Shown here: positions 1-8,233 of the stretch, one piece after another
Layout of the letters: every line of letters starts with the position of its first letter
Numbering within the stretch: the stretch's first letter is position 1
Assembly (NCBI RefSeq): GCF_000373645.1
Contig: NZ_KB892025.1
Span: 18,818-82,817, forward strand
Direction of reading: 5' to 3'
Origin: Streptomyces sp. ATexAB-D23
Lineage (GTDB): Bacteria; Actinomycetota; Actinomycetes; Streptomycetales; Streptomycetaceae
DNA: 64,000 nucleotides
The notes under the pieces: generated by a model
What the model was told of the DNA's origin: nothing
Database searches by the model: none
What the model saw: only the letters and a program-made list of their open reading frames with translations
Translations under genes and position numbers: made by a program

Positions 1-54
1 CCCGGCGCCACCGCGACCGATCTGTTTCTGCCCCTGCCCCGTATGGGCGGCTGA
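1..54 (+). CDS. 3' end of an unidentified gene
   Basis: Frame 1 is open from the window edge to a TGA and gives only 17 residues ending in PRMGG. The next gene starts 64 bases downstream in the same direction, so the two may be cotranscribed. There is too little sequence to name a family, and it could also be chance reading of a leader region. Confidence 0.4.
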   Translation, partial: PGATATDLFLPLPRMGG

Positions 55-118
55 TTCCCGGCAATGAGATCCGGAGCGTCGGCGACGCCCGGGGCTACGC
101 GACACAAAGGAGTGCGCG

Positions 119-295
119 GTGACGACACCGGAAATGACGAAGCACGAGGAACCGCCGGCCGAACGGCCCGGAAAGCCGGGCTCCGGTAGCGAGAAGCTCC
201 GGAACATCGAGGTCTGGGCCAGGTCCGCGCCGATCCGGCTGGCCGGTTACGAGGAAGACCTCGCCGAGCCGCACATCCTGCAAGGCATCGACTGA
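119..295 (+). CDS. Small 58-residue peptide, unknown function
   Basis: A GTG start lies six bases after AAAGGAG, a near-perfect ribosome site, which is the main reason to accept this short gene. The 58-residue product has a polar Pro/Glu/Lys-rich first half and a second half containing EVWARSAPIRLAGYEED and ending LQGID. It has no cysteine, signal peptide or membrane segment. A strong hairpin follows at once. Its size and leader/core-like division recall precursors of ribosomally made peptides, but no modifying enzyme is visible because the upstream gene is cut off. I do not recognise the family. Confidence 0.65.
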   Translation: MTTPEMTKHEEPPAERPGKPGSGSEKLRNIEVWARSAPIRLAGYEEDLAEPHILQGID

Positions 296-304
296 GTGCT
301 TTCC

Positions 305-346
305 ACGGGCCCCGGCCCCGCCCCGAGTGGGCGGGCCGGGGCCCGT
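305..346. terminator. Strong hairpin terminator
   Basis: An 18-bp GC-rich stem (left arm from 305, right arm ending 346) with one bulged C encloses a loop of about five bases. It lies between the end of the small peptide gene and the convergent crcB gene, so it probably stops transcription from both sides. Confidence 0.75.
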
Positions 347-380
347 TCTCATGCGGCGGCGCGCACGTGCGGCGGTGTGC

Positions 381-755
381 TCAGAACACCGCGCGCGCCA
401 GCGCCGCACCGCCGAAGGAGAGCCCGACGCCGGCGCCGACGGTGAGCAGGAGATAGCCCGCCGCCAGGCCGAGCCGGCGGGCCGAATTCAGGGTCAGCAG
501 TTCGTAGGAGAACGTCGACCAGGTCGACAGGGCCCCGCAGAAGCCGGTGGCCAGCAGCAGGTTCAGCCGGGTGCTCAGATCGCCGTTCATCGCCGCCTCC
601 GCGATGAAGCCGAGGAACAGGGCGGCCCCCGCGTTGGCCGCGAAGGTGCCCCACGGGAAGACGCTGTGCAGGCGGAACTTCGCGTCCACCCCGAGGAGAT
701 AGCGCAACGGCGCGCCCACCAGTCCGCCGGCCAGGACGAGCAGCCAGTCGGTCAT
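381..755 (-). CDS. crcB: Fluoride channel CrcB/Fluc, subunit 1
   Basis: The 124-residue product has four hydrophobic segments and the Fluc signature GFCGALSTWSTFSYE near residues 92-106, plus a GGLVGAPLRY start and an FPWGTFAANAG segment. Fluc proteins form dimeric fluoride channels that expel fluoride and relieve toxicity. Its ATG overlaps the stop of the upstream crcB by four bases, so the two are translated as a pair. Two different crcB genes in tandem usually give either a heterodimer or two homodimers; the sequence does not decide which. Confidence 0.93.
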   Translation of the reverse strand: MTDWLLVLAGGLVGAPLRYLLGVDAKFRLHSVFPWGTFAANAGAALFLGFIAEAAMNGDLSTRLNLLLATGFCGALSTWSTFSYELLTLNSARRLGLAAGYLLLTVGAGVGLSFGGAALARAVF

Positions 756-1222
756 GACGCCTCACCCTGCGGACCGTAGGAGCGGCCGTACGAGAAGTGC
801 GCGGCGAACGCCCCGGCCGTCACGGCAGCCAGCGCCGCGGCCACGGTCAGCACCAGGCAGCCGACGGCGTAGCCCGGCTGATGGTTCTCGAACAGCTGCC
901 GCACGTTGTCCGTGTAGTGCGAGAACGAGGTGAACCCGCCGAGCACGCCCGTGCCCAGCAGTGGGCTGATCAGCCGGGGTGCCCCGGGGAAGCGCAGCTT
1001 CAGGGTGACCATGAGGACTCCCATCAGGAAACACCCCACCGTGTTGACCAGCAGGATCGTCCAGGGGAATGCCGATGTGCCGTTCGGCCAGAGGCGCTCG
1101 GCGCCGAAGCGGGCCGCGGCTCCGGCGGCACCGCCGATCGCGACGGCGACCACGACTGGAAGCTGGACCCCGGGATGGTGGTCGGGGTGACTGCGACGGT
1201 GCAGCTGCATTCTGATCGACAT
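752..1222 (-). CDS. crcB: Fluoride channel CrcB/Fluc, subunit 2
   Basis: This 156-residue paralogue has an extra N-terminal stretch of about 20 residues rich in His and Arg, then the four Fluc membrane segments. The conserved FPWTILLVNTVGCF segment and the GVLGGFTSFSHYTDNV signature are visible. It is the first gene of the crcB pair and is divergent from the urea transporter. A second ATG lies four codons in, so the exact start is uncertain. No fluoride riboswitch was recognised in the 130 bases upstream. Confidence 0.92.
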   Translation of the reverse strand: MSIRMQLHRRSHPDHHPGVQLPVVVAVAIGGAAGAAARFGAERLWPNGTSAFPWTILLVNTVGCFLMGVLMVTLKLRFPGAPRLISPLLGTGVLGGFTSFSHYTDNVRQLFENHQPGYAVGCLVLTVAAALAAVTAGAFAAHFSYGRSYGPQGEAS

Positions 1223-1354
1223 GCGGCGAACCTACGTATTCGATGCGCCGGCAGAGGCGGAGCGCGCTGGTAGGGGAACGGCGCCACCCGCTTGGGCCAC
1301 CGTCACTGTCTCTCGGAGTGCCTGAAACGTCGCTCTGTGTATTCATGGTGAAGG
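1223..1354. promoter_or_regulatory. Divergent promoter region, crcB pair / urea operon
   Basis: These 132 bases separate the crcB pair from the urea transporter and must hold both promoters. No complete -35/-10 pair, GlnR box or riboswitch could be identified by eye, so the control of the urea operon is left open. Confidence 0.4.
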
Positions 1355-2374
1355 GTGAATGCGATCCGCATTCCAGAAGGTCCTCATCTCGCTGAGTCGT
1401 TGGAGTCAGCCTTGTCTCTTGCCGAGCCGGAAATTGTGCGGCGGCTGGAAAAGCGCCAACCGTTCGCCTACCTCCTGGCGAGTGTGCGGGGCGTTGGTCA
1501 GGTGGATCTCCAGCCCGCGCTGCTCACGGGCGTGGCGATCCTTGCCGCGCTGTGGGCGGCGGGCTGGGAAACGGGCCTGTTCGCCACACTCGGCACGCTG
1601 ATCGCCACCGCGACCGCGTACGCACTCGCCGTTGACCGGACGAGCATTGCCCTGGGGCTTCAGGGGTATTCGGGATGCCTCACCGGCATCGCACTCGTCT
1701 CCTCGCTGGGCAACCACGTCGCGACCTACGTGCTGACGGTGGTCGGCGCCATCATGTGCACCCTTCTGATGGCGACTCTGGGAACCTTCCTCACCCCCTA
1801 CGGACTCACACCGCTGACCGCGCCCTTCTGCCTGGTCTCCGGTGTGATGGTGGTGGGTGCTCCGGCCTTCGACCGCGTCTGGCACGGCGCCCCGTCCGCC
1901 GTTTCCAGTACGACGAGGGGCGACACCGGGCTGTCCTGGAACGACCTGTGGCACGCGTTCTTCAACAACGTCTCGCAGATCTTCCTGGTCGAGTCCTGGT
2001 ACGTCGGACTGATCATGCTCGTGGGACTGGCCCTGGCCGGCCTCCGCGTCGTCCTGTACGCGGCGGCGGGCAGCGTGGTCGGAGTCTTCGCCGCCTGGGC
2101 CCTGGGCGCCCCCACGGCGTTGATCGCCAGCGGGATCTACGGATACAACGCCGTCCTCGTCGCCATCGCCATCGGCGCCGTCTTCATGGCCAACACGGTC
2201 TGGACCGGGGTCTACGCCCTGTTCGGCGCGGCGGCGACCACCGGTCTCACCGCGTCGCTGACGTCATTCTTCAAACCGTTCGGCGGTCACACCTTCACGT
2301 GGCCGTTCATCCTCACCACCTGGGTGCTGATGGCGGCCGTTCCCCTGCTGCCACGCCTGCGCCGCAGCGACTGA
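1355..2374 (+). CDS. Urea transporter (UT family)
   Basis: The 339-residue, highly hydrophobic product carries the bacterial UT-type signature GVGQVDLQPALLTGVAIL near residue 47 and a second-half copy of the fold with SGIYGYNAVLVA. UT proteins are channels that pass urea down its gradient, so intracellular hydrolysis would drive uptake. It opens the urease operon, 61 bases ahead of ureA. The start taken is GTG; GAAGG lies directly against it, so the ribosome site is poor. Confidence 0.9.
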   Translation: MNAIRIPEGPHLAESLESALSLAEPEIVRRLEKRQPFAYLLASVRGVGQVDLQPALLTGVAILAALWAAGWETGLFATLGTLIATATAYALAVDRTSIALGLQGYSGCLTGIALVSSLGNHVATYVLTVVGAIMCTLLMATLGTFLTPYGLTPLTAPFCLVSGVMVVGAPAFDRVWHGAPSAVSSTTRGDTGLSWNDLWHAFFNNVSQIFLVESWYVGLIMLVGLALAGLRVVLYAAAGSVVGVFAAWALGAPTALIASGIYGYNAVLVAIAIGAVFMANTVWTGVYALFGAAATTGLTASLTSFFKPFGGHTFTWPFILTTWVLMAAVPLLPRLRRSD

Positions 2375-2435
2375 CAAGGCCCGGCCACCGTCCCTCCCGC
2401 TCTCCCACCGCACCATCCCGAGGAAGGTACCCACG

Positions 2436-2741
2436 ATGAACCTCGCCCCTCGCGAGATCGACAAACTGCTGGTCTACGTCGTGGCCGACCTGGCCCGCAA
2501 GCGCCAGGGCCGCGGCCTCAAGCTCAACTACAGCGAGTCGGTCGCGCTGATCACCGAGGCGATCCTCGAAGCCGCCCGCGACGGCAAGAGCGTCGCGGAC
2601 TGCATGGAACTGGGCCGCCACGTCGTGGGCGAGGGCGACACCATGCCCGGCGTACGGGAGATGCTCGGCCTGCTCCAGGTCGAGGCGTCCTTCGTGGACG
2701 GCACCAAGCTCGTCTCCTGCCACGACCCCATCGGTGGCTGA
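2436..2741 (+). CDS. ureA: Urease gamma subunit UreA
   Basis: The 101-residue product matches the usual UreA length (about 100). It shows the conserved N-terminus MNLAPREIDKLL, the LNYSESVALI segment, and the C-terminal region with GVREMLGLLQVEASFVDGTKLV. UreA is the smallest structural subunit of the (UreABC)3 nickel enzyme. A GAGGAAGG ribosome site lies about nine bases before the ATG. Only three bases separate it from the chelatase-like gene that follows, where ureB would normally come next. Confidence 0.97.
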   Translation: MNLAPREIDKLLVYVVADLARKRQGRGLKLNYSESVALITEAILEAARDGKSVADCMELGRHVVGEGDTMPGVREMLGLLQVEASFVDGTKLVSCHDPIGG

Positions 2742-2744
2742 CCG

Positions 2745-3620
2745 ATGACCGTGAGCGGGGCCGTCATCGCCGTGTGCGGCCACGAGGCCGACTACGGACG
2801 TGCGCTCGACGGGCGGCTCGGCCCGCACGTCAGCGTGGTCCCCAACGGGCGCGAACTGTTCCGGGCCGTGTCCGCACACCGCCGCCGGGGCGAGGACAGT
2901 GTGGTCGTCCCCATGACGCTGGGCCGCGAACCCGGCCTCGTCGCCGACACCGCCCGCACGCTGCGCGCGCTCCCCACGGCCGGACCCGGCGTCGCACTGC
3001 TCGCCGAGCCCTTCGGCACCACACAGCACCTCGTCGCCCATCTCCGCGCAGCGGCCGGACGGGCGCCCGCAAGCTCCGCGCTCCTCGTCACCGCCCCCTC
3101 CGGCGACCCCTTCGAGGACGCCGAGCTGTACCGCGTCGCCGCGCTCGTACGCCGCTACGGCCGCCACGATCTGGTCGAGGTCGCTTTCGGCGGCGGCGAT
3201 CCGGACCCGGCCGAAGGCGTGCGGCGCTGCGCCCTGCTCGGCGCGGAGCGCGTGGCGCTGCTGCCGGCCTCGTTCGCACCCGTGGACGCGGGCGGCGCCC
3301 CGCCCGTGCCCGCCGAGAGCACGGGACCCCTCATGCCGGCCTCCGCGCTGCGCCGGGTGCTCGACGAGCGGGTGGCCGACGCCCGGCGGCGCTGGGCCGA
3401 GCACGGCGACGACGGCGTCGCGACCGGGCTCGTGGCCGCCGACCACCACGGCCACGCCCATACCCACCCACCGGGCGAGGGCCATGACCACGGTCACGGT
3501 CACGGCCACCCGCACGGACACACGCACGGCCACGCCCACGACCACGGCCCCGACACCGGGCACCGGCACCACCACCCGTCCGCCGTTGGAGCGGACCGAG
3601 TCATCAGGAGCATCGCATGA
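2745..3620 (+). CDS. CbiX/SirB-like chelatase with His-rich C-terminal tail
   Basis: The first ~230 of 291 residues look like two CbiX/SirB-type chelatase lobes: an AVCGHEADYGRAL start, a VVVPMTLGREPGL strand-loop, and a second lobe starting ALLVTAPSGDPF. The tail from about residue 233 is a metal-binding region with about 20 His alternating with Gly and Asp. Class II chelatases insert Co, Fe or Ni into tetrapyrroles. Here the gene lies between ureA and ureB, overlaps ureB by four bases, and the operon has no ureE, so I infer a nickel store or donor for urease. The first-lobe GH is kept; I could not see the second metal-ligand His usual in this family. Confidence 0.8.
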   Translation: MTVSGAVIAVCGHEADYGRALDGRLGPHVSVVPNGRELFRAVSAHRRRGEDSVVVPMTLGREPGLVADTARTLRALPTAGPGVALLAEPFGTTQHLVAHLRAAAGRAPASSALLVTAPSGDPFEDAELYRVAALVRRYGRHDLVEVAFGGGDPDPAEGVRRCALLGAERVALLPASFAPVDAGGAPPVPAESTGPLMPASALRRVLDERVADARRRWAEHGDDGVATGLVAADHHGHAHTHPPGEGHDHGHGHGHPHGHTHGHAHDHGPDTGHRHHHPSAVGADRVIRSIA

Positions 3621-4105
3621 CGTTCCGTCAGAACTATCTGTACGGCAAGGACCCCGTCGAACTCAACGCGGGTCGCCGCACGCTGAAGGTCACCGTGAGC
3701 AACACCGGGGACCGGGCCGTGCAGGTCGGGTCGCACTACCACTTCTTCGAGGTCAACTCGGCGCTCTCCTTCGACCGCGAGGCGACGCTCGGCATGCACC
3801 TCAACATCGCCGCGGGCACCTCCGTACGGTTCGAGCCCGGCGGCTCGCGCGAGGTCGAGCTCTGCGCGTACGCCGGAACCGGCCGGCTCACCGGCTTCAG
3901 CGGGCTGCTCAACGGCAGCCTCGCCTCCCACCCCGCCCGCGTCGAAGCCGTCCGCAAGGCGATCGAACGCGGCTTTCAGGGCGCGCAGTCCGCGCCCGCC
4001 GCCAAGAGCGCCAAGGACGGCTCCAAGGGAGAGTCCAAGAGCGCGGGCAAGGGTGGATCCAAGGATTCCAAGGCCGCCAAGGACAAGAAGAAGGGTTCGC
4101 GCTGA
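3617..4105 (+). CDS. ureB: Urease beta subunit UreB with Lys/Ser-rich tail
   Basis: Residues 1-115 are a typical UreB core, with VSNTGDRAVQVGSHYHFFEVN and a middle segment around RFEPGGSREVEL. The last ~45 residues are an added tail rich in Lys, Ser, Gly and Ala ending KDKKKGSR, longer than the usual UreB of 100-130 residues. The ATG overlaps the chelatase stop (ATGA) and its own stop overlaps the ureC ATG, so the three are translationally coupled. The role of the tail is unknown. Confidence 0.96.
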   Translation: MTFRQNYLYGKDPVELNAGRRTLKVTVSNTGDRAVQVGSHYHFFEVNSALSFDREATLGMHLNIAAGTSVRFEPGGSREVELCAYAGTGRLTGFSGLLNGSLASHPARVEAVRKAIERGFQGAQSAPAAKSAKDGSKGESKSAGKGGSKDSKAAKDKKKGSR

Positions 4106-5829
4106 TGCCCATCCTGCCGCGCAAGCAGTACACCGACATGTTCGGCCCGACGGTCGGGGACCGCTTCTACCTCGCCGACACCAACCTCGTCGTCGAGGTC
4201 GAGAAGGACTACAGCGAGGGCCTGTACGGCGACGAGGTCGTCTACGGCGGCGGCAAGACCATGCGGGACGGCATGGCATCCGACCCCCAGGCCACCGCGG
4301 CCCAGGGCGCACTCGACACCGTCATCACCAACGTGGTCGTCATCGACCCGATGGTGGGCGTCGTCAAGTGCGACATCGGCATCAAGGACGGTTTCATCGT
4401 CGGCATCGGCAAGTCCGGCAACCCGCAGACGCAGAACAACGTCGACCCGGACCTGGTCATCGGCCCCGGTACGGAGGCCATCGCCGGCGAGCACCTGATC
4501 GCCACCGCGGGCGCCATCGACAGCCACGTCCACCTGATCGCCCCGCAGCAGGCCGAACAGGCGCTGACCAACGGCATCACCACGCTCATCGGCGGCGGCA
4601 CCGGCCCGACGGACGGCTCCAACGGCACGACCTGTACCCCCGGGCCGTACAACATCGGCCTGCTGCTCCAGGCGGCGGAGACCCTTCCGGTCAACCTCGG
4701 CATCATGGGCAAGGGCAACGGCAGCCTGCCGGGGGCGCTGGAGGAGCAGGTCGTCGCGGGTGCCTGCGCGCTCAAGGTGCACGAGGACTGGGGCTCCACC
4801 CCGGCCGTCATCGACAACGCGCTCAACGTCGCGGACGAGCACGACGTCCAGGTGGCGATCCACACCGACAGCCTGAACGAGGGCGGGTTCTTCGAGGACA
4901 CCCGCTCGGCGATCGACGGCCGGGCCATCCACACCTTCCACAGCGAGGGCGCGGGCGGCGGCCACGCCCCCGACATCCTGCGGGTCACCGGCGAGCCGAA
5001 CGTCCTGCCGTCCTCCACCAACCCGACGCTGCCGTACACCAAGAACTCGGTGGACGAACTCCTCGACATGGTGATGGTCTGCCACCACCTCAGCCATGAC
5101 ATCCCCGAGGACGTGTCCTTCGCCGACAGCCGGGTCAGGGCCGAGACGATCGCCGCCGAATCCGTGCTGCACGACCTCGGCGTGATCAGCATGTTCTCCT
5201 CCGACTCCCAGGCCATGGGCCGGATCGGGGAGTCCGTGACCCGGGCCTTCCAGACCGCGCACCACTGCAAGGACAAGCTCGGTGTGCTGGAGGGCGACTC
5301 GGAGCGCAACGACAACCAGCGGGTGCTGCGCTACCTCGCCAAGGTCACCATCAACCCCGCCATCGCCACGGGCATCTCCGACTACGTGGGCTCGATCGAG
5401 AAGGGCAAGCTCGCCGACATCGTGCTGTGGCCCATCCACTCGTTCGCCGCCAAGCCGAAGATGATCATCAAGGGCGGCCTCGTCTCCTGGGCCCAGATGG
5501 GCGACCCCAACGCCTCGCTGCCGACCCCGCAGCCGGTCACCTACCGGCCCATGTTCGGGCAGTACGGCAAGGCGCTCCAGGCCACCCACGCCACGTTCAT
5601 GTCGCAGGCGGGCATCGCCGCCGGCGTACCGGAGGCGCTCGGCCTGGAACGCAAGGTTCTGCCCGTGCGCCGCACCCGCACCATCGGCAAGCACAACATG
5701 GTCCGCAACGACGTCCTGCCGGACGTCCAGGTCGACCCGGAGACGTTCAAGGTGACGCTGAACGGCAAGGTCGCCACCATCGACCCGGCCGAGACGCTGC
5801 CCCTCAACCACCTCTACTTCCTGGTCTAG
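4105..5829 (+). CDS. ureC: Urease alpha (catalytic) subunit UreC
   Basis: The 574-residue protein hydrolyses urea to ammonia and carbamate at a di-nickel site. Visible landmarks are YTDMFGPTVGDRFYLADT at the start, the nickel ligands in DSHVHLI, the carbamylated Lys in ALKVHEDWG, and the mobile flap with MVCHHLSHDIPEDV and its Cys. Length fits the family (about 570). The start is the ATG overlapping the ureB stop; the frame is open further upstream, but that stretch is antisense-like to the chelatase and ureB genes. It is the core of the urease operon. Confidence 0.98.
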   Translation: MPILPRKQYTDMFGPTVGDRFYLADTNLVVEVEKDYSEGLYGDEVVYGGGKTMRDGMASDPQATAAQGALDTVITNVVVIDPMVGVVKCDIGIKDGFIVGIGKSGNPQTQNNVDPDLVIGPGTEAIAGEHLIATAGAIDSHVHLIAPQQAEQALTNGITTLIGGGTGPTDGSNGTTCTPGPYNIGLLLQAAETLPVNLGIMGKGNGSLPGALEEQVVAGACALKVHEDWGSTPAVIDNALNVADEHDVQVAIHTDSLNEGGFFEDTRSAIDGRAIHTFHSEGAGGGHAPDILRVTGEPNVLPSSTNPTLPYTKNSVDELLDMVMVCHHLSHDIPEDVSFADSRVRAETIAAESVLHDLGVISMFSSDSQAMGRIGESVTRAFQTAHHCKDKLGVLEGDSERNDNQRVLRYLAKVTINPAIATGISDYVGSIEKGKLADIVLWPIHSFAAKPKMIIKGGLVSWAQMGDPNASLPTPQPVTYRPMFGQYGKALQATHATFMSQAGIAAGVPEALGLERKVLPVRRTRTIGKHNMVRNDVLPDVQVDPETFKVTLNGKVATIDPAETLPLNHLYFLV

Positions 5830-5834
5830 GGCCG

Positions 5835-6581
5835 ATGTACCGCAAGGAGGGCGACATCGCGGGCGAACCCGGCCCGGCGCGGACCGCGGCCGCCGTGGGC
5901 CTGGGACCGCTGCTGGTCAGCCTCCAGCTCACCGACTCCGCGTTCCCGAGCGGCTTCTACACGCTCTCGCACAGCCTGGAGGGCTTCGCCCAGGCGGGCG
6001 CCGTGGACGCCGCGAGCCTGCCGCCGCTGCTCCAGGACCTGCTGCTGCACGGCGTCGGCCCCGCCGACGCCACCGCACTCGCCCTCGCGCACCGGGCGAC
6101 CGCGGCGGGCGACCCGGAGACCGTCGTCAGGATCGACGAGCACCTGTTCGCCACGAAGCTGGGCCGGGAGATGCGCCAGGCCGCCACCCGGACCGGGCGC
6201 CAGCTCCTGGACCTCGGCCAGGAGGTCTTCGGCCGCCCGGAGATCGGCGACTACTTCGGCCGGGTCGTACGCCGCGAGGCCCCCGGCACCCAGGCGGTGG
6301 CGGCCGGGGTCGTCTACGCGGCGACCGGCGTCCCGGTCCGCCAGGCCGTCGCCGCCGACCTGTTCGCGTTCTGTGTCAGCTTCGCGGGCGCCGCCCTGCG
6401 GCTGCGGCTGACCGACCACCGCACGGCGCAGACCCTGATCAGAGGAGCGGCGCCGGTCATCGAGACGACCGTCGACGCGGCACTGCGCAGGGAACTCGAC
6501 GACGTCGGCGCCACCGTCTTCGCGTCGGACGTCATGTCGGGCCGTCACGAACGCGCCGAGGCCCGGCTCTTCGCCAGCTGA
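5835..6581 (+). CDS. ureF: Urease accessory protein UreF
   Basis: The 248-residue all-helical protein shows the UreF hallmarks LQLTDSAFPSGFYTLSHSLE near residue 33 and a TGVPVRQAVAADLFAF segment. UreF bridges UreD and the GTPase UreG on apo-urease and acts as a fidelity factor in nickel insertion. It starts five bases after ureC stops, and the ATG is chosen because the reading-through upstream frame lies inside ureC. Confidence 0.93.
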   Translation: MYRKEGDIAGEPGPARTAAAVGLGPLLVSLQLTDSAFPSGFYTLSHSLEGFAQAGAVDAASLPPLLQDLLLHGVGPADATALALAHRATAAGDPETVVRIDEHLFATKLGREMRQAATRTGRQLLDLGQEVFGRPEIGDYFGRVVRREAPGTQAVAAGVVYAATGVPVRQAVAADLFAFCVSFAGAALRLRLTDHRTAQTLIRGAAPVIETTVDAALRRELDDVGATVFASDVMSGRHERAEARLFAS

Positions 6582-6615
6582 ACACCCACACACCCCCGCC
6601 ACACCAGGGAGCACC

Positions 6616-7236
6616 ATGGACGACAACGTACTGCGGGTCGGCATCGGCGGACCCGTCGGTTCCGGCAAGACCGCGCTCATCGAGGCGCTGGTACCCGTAC
6701 TGATCGAACGAGGCCACCGCCCCGCCGTCATCACCAACGACATCTACACCCAGGAGGACGCCCAGCACGTCCGCCGCACGCTGGCCGGCGTCCTCGAACC
6801 CGAGCGCGTCGTCGGCGTCGAGACGGGCGCCTGCCCGCACACCGCCGTGCGCGACGACCCCACGATGAACCTGGCGGCCGGCGCCGAGATGCTGGAACGC
6901 TTCCCGGACGTCGACACCCTGCTGTACGAGTCCGGCGGCGACAACCTCACCCTGACGTTCAGCCCGGCCCTGGTCGACCTGTTCCTCTTCGTGCTGGACA
7001 CCGCCGAGGGCGAGAAGATGCCCCGCAAGCGCGGCCCCGGCATCACCGAATCCGACCTCCTCGTCATCAACAAGATCGACATCGCGAAGTACGTGCGCAC
7101 GGACATCGGCATCATGGAGTCCGACGCCCACCGGGTCAGGGGAGAGGGCCCCGTCGTCCTCACCGACTGCCTGACCGGCATCGGCGTCGACGAGATCGCC
7201 GGCTACCTCGAATCGCGCCGCAAGGTGCTGATCTGA
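6616..7236 (+). CDS. ureG: Urease accessory GTPase UreG
   Basis: The 206-residue SIMIBI-class GTPase has the P-loop GIGGPVGSGKTAL at residues 9-21, the metal-binding CPH motif in VETGACPHTAVRDD, a YESGGDNLTLTF switch region and the NKID guanine motif. UreG uses GTP to load nickel into urease with UreF and UreD. An AGGGAG ribosome site precedes the ATG. The motif has Ala where many relatives have Gly (ETGACPH rather than ETGGCPH), a mild change. Confidence 0.96.
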   Translation: MDDNVLRVGIGGPVGSGKTALIEALVPVLIERGHRPAVITNDIYTQEDAQHVRRTLAGVLEPERVVGVETGACPHTAVRDDPTMNLAAGAEMLERFPDVDTLLYESGGDNLTLTFSPALVDLFLFVLDTAEGEKMPRKRGPGITESDLLVINKIDIAKYVRTDIGIMESDAHRVRGEGPVVLTDCLTGIGVDEIAGYLESRRKVLI

Positions 7237-7237
7237 C

Positions 7238-8197
7238 ATGCCGCTCGCCCCGCAGCGGCCGACGGCCGGCCGGCTCGCCGAGGAGTACTACACCGCGGTC
7301 CGCGTGCCCCCGGACGTCGCGGCCCTGGCCTCCGTCCCGGACACGCTGGCCCCCGGATCGCCGGCCAAGGTCGGCATCCTCGACCTCGCCTTCGCCGTGC
7401 GGGGCGAGCGCACCGAACTCGTCGGGCGCTACCAGAAGACACCCCTGCAGATCATGCGGCCGCTGTGGATCGACCCCGCGCTGCCCGGCATGAGCTACGT
7501 CTACCTGATGGCGACCGGCGGCGGCATCGCCCAGGCCGACCGCTACCGGATGGACTTCCACTGCGGCCCGGACACCCAGGTCCACCTGACCACCCAGGCC
7601 GCCACCAAGGTCTTCAAGATGGAGCACGACTACGCGAGCCAGCGCGTGCACCTGACGGCAGAGGCCGGCAGCTACGTCGAGTACCTGCCCGACCCACTGA
7701 TCCCGTTCGAGGACGCGCGCTTCTACCAGCGCACCGAGGTCACCGTCGCACCCGGCGCCACGGTCCTCGTCGGCGACACCCTCACCGCCGGCCGGCTCGC
7801 CCGGGGCGAACGCCATGTCTACCGGACACTCGCGACGGACCTGCGCATCAGCAGGCCCGACGGCACCCTCCTCGCCGTCGACACCCTGCGCCTGGCCCCC
7901 GGCACGGCCGGTCAGGGCGTCCTCGGGCCCGGGGTGTTCGCGGGGCACGACCACGTCGCCTCGCTCTTCGTCGTCACCGACCGCGTGCCGGCCTCCGGCC
8001 TGGCCGACACCCTGCACGAGGCGCTCGCCCCCCTCGGCGTCCTGTACGGGGTCAGCGTGCTGCCCCGGGACTGCGGCGCCTGGGTGCGGCTCATCGACGA
8101 CAGCCCGATCCGGGTCGCCGAGGCGCACCGGGCCGCCTGGCATGCCGTACGCCGGCAGCTCACCGGCCATCCGGCGCCGGACCTGCGCAAACCGTAG
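7238..8197 (+). CDS. ureD: Urease accessory protein UreD
   Basis: The 319-residue protein is a UreD/UreH scaffold that binds apo-urease and provides the nickel passage. Recognisable segments are TQVHLTTQAATKVFKM (about residue 110), a YVEYLPDPLIPFEDARFYQ stretch and VGDTLTAGRLARGE. It starts one base after ureG ends, consistent with coupled translation. All of ureD, ureF and ureG are present, leaving ureE as the one usual accessory gene that is missing. Confidence 0.94.
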   Translation: MPLAPQRPTAGRLAEEYYTAVRVPPDVAALASVPDTLAPGSPAKVGILDLAFAVRGERTELVGRYQKTPLQIMRPLWIDPALPGMSYVYLMATGGGIAQADRYRMDFHCGPDTQVHLTTQAATKVFKMEHDYASQRVHLTAEAGSYVEYLPDPLIPFEDARFYQRTEVTVAPGATVLVGDTLTAGRLARGERHVYRTLATDLRISRPDGTLLAVDTLRLAPGTAGQGVLGPGVFAGHDHVASLFVVTDRVPASGLADTLHEALAPLGVLYGVSVLPRDCGAWVRLIDDSPIRVAEAHRAAWHAVRRQLTGHPAPDLRKP

Positions 8198-8233
8198 ACC
8201 TCCCGCCCACCACCCCCACACGAGGGACCGCCG

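Noticed and set aside
1223..1354. Fluoride riboswitch before the crcB pair
   Set aside because: I searched for the conserved fluoride aptamer core and saw no convincing match.
3484..4104. Upstream extension of the ureC frame by about 200 codons
   Set aside because: It overlaps the chelatase tail and ureB, is Arg/Thr-rich and unlike urease; the ATG at the ureB stop matches the family N-terminus.
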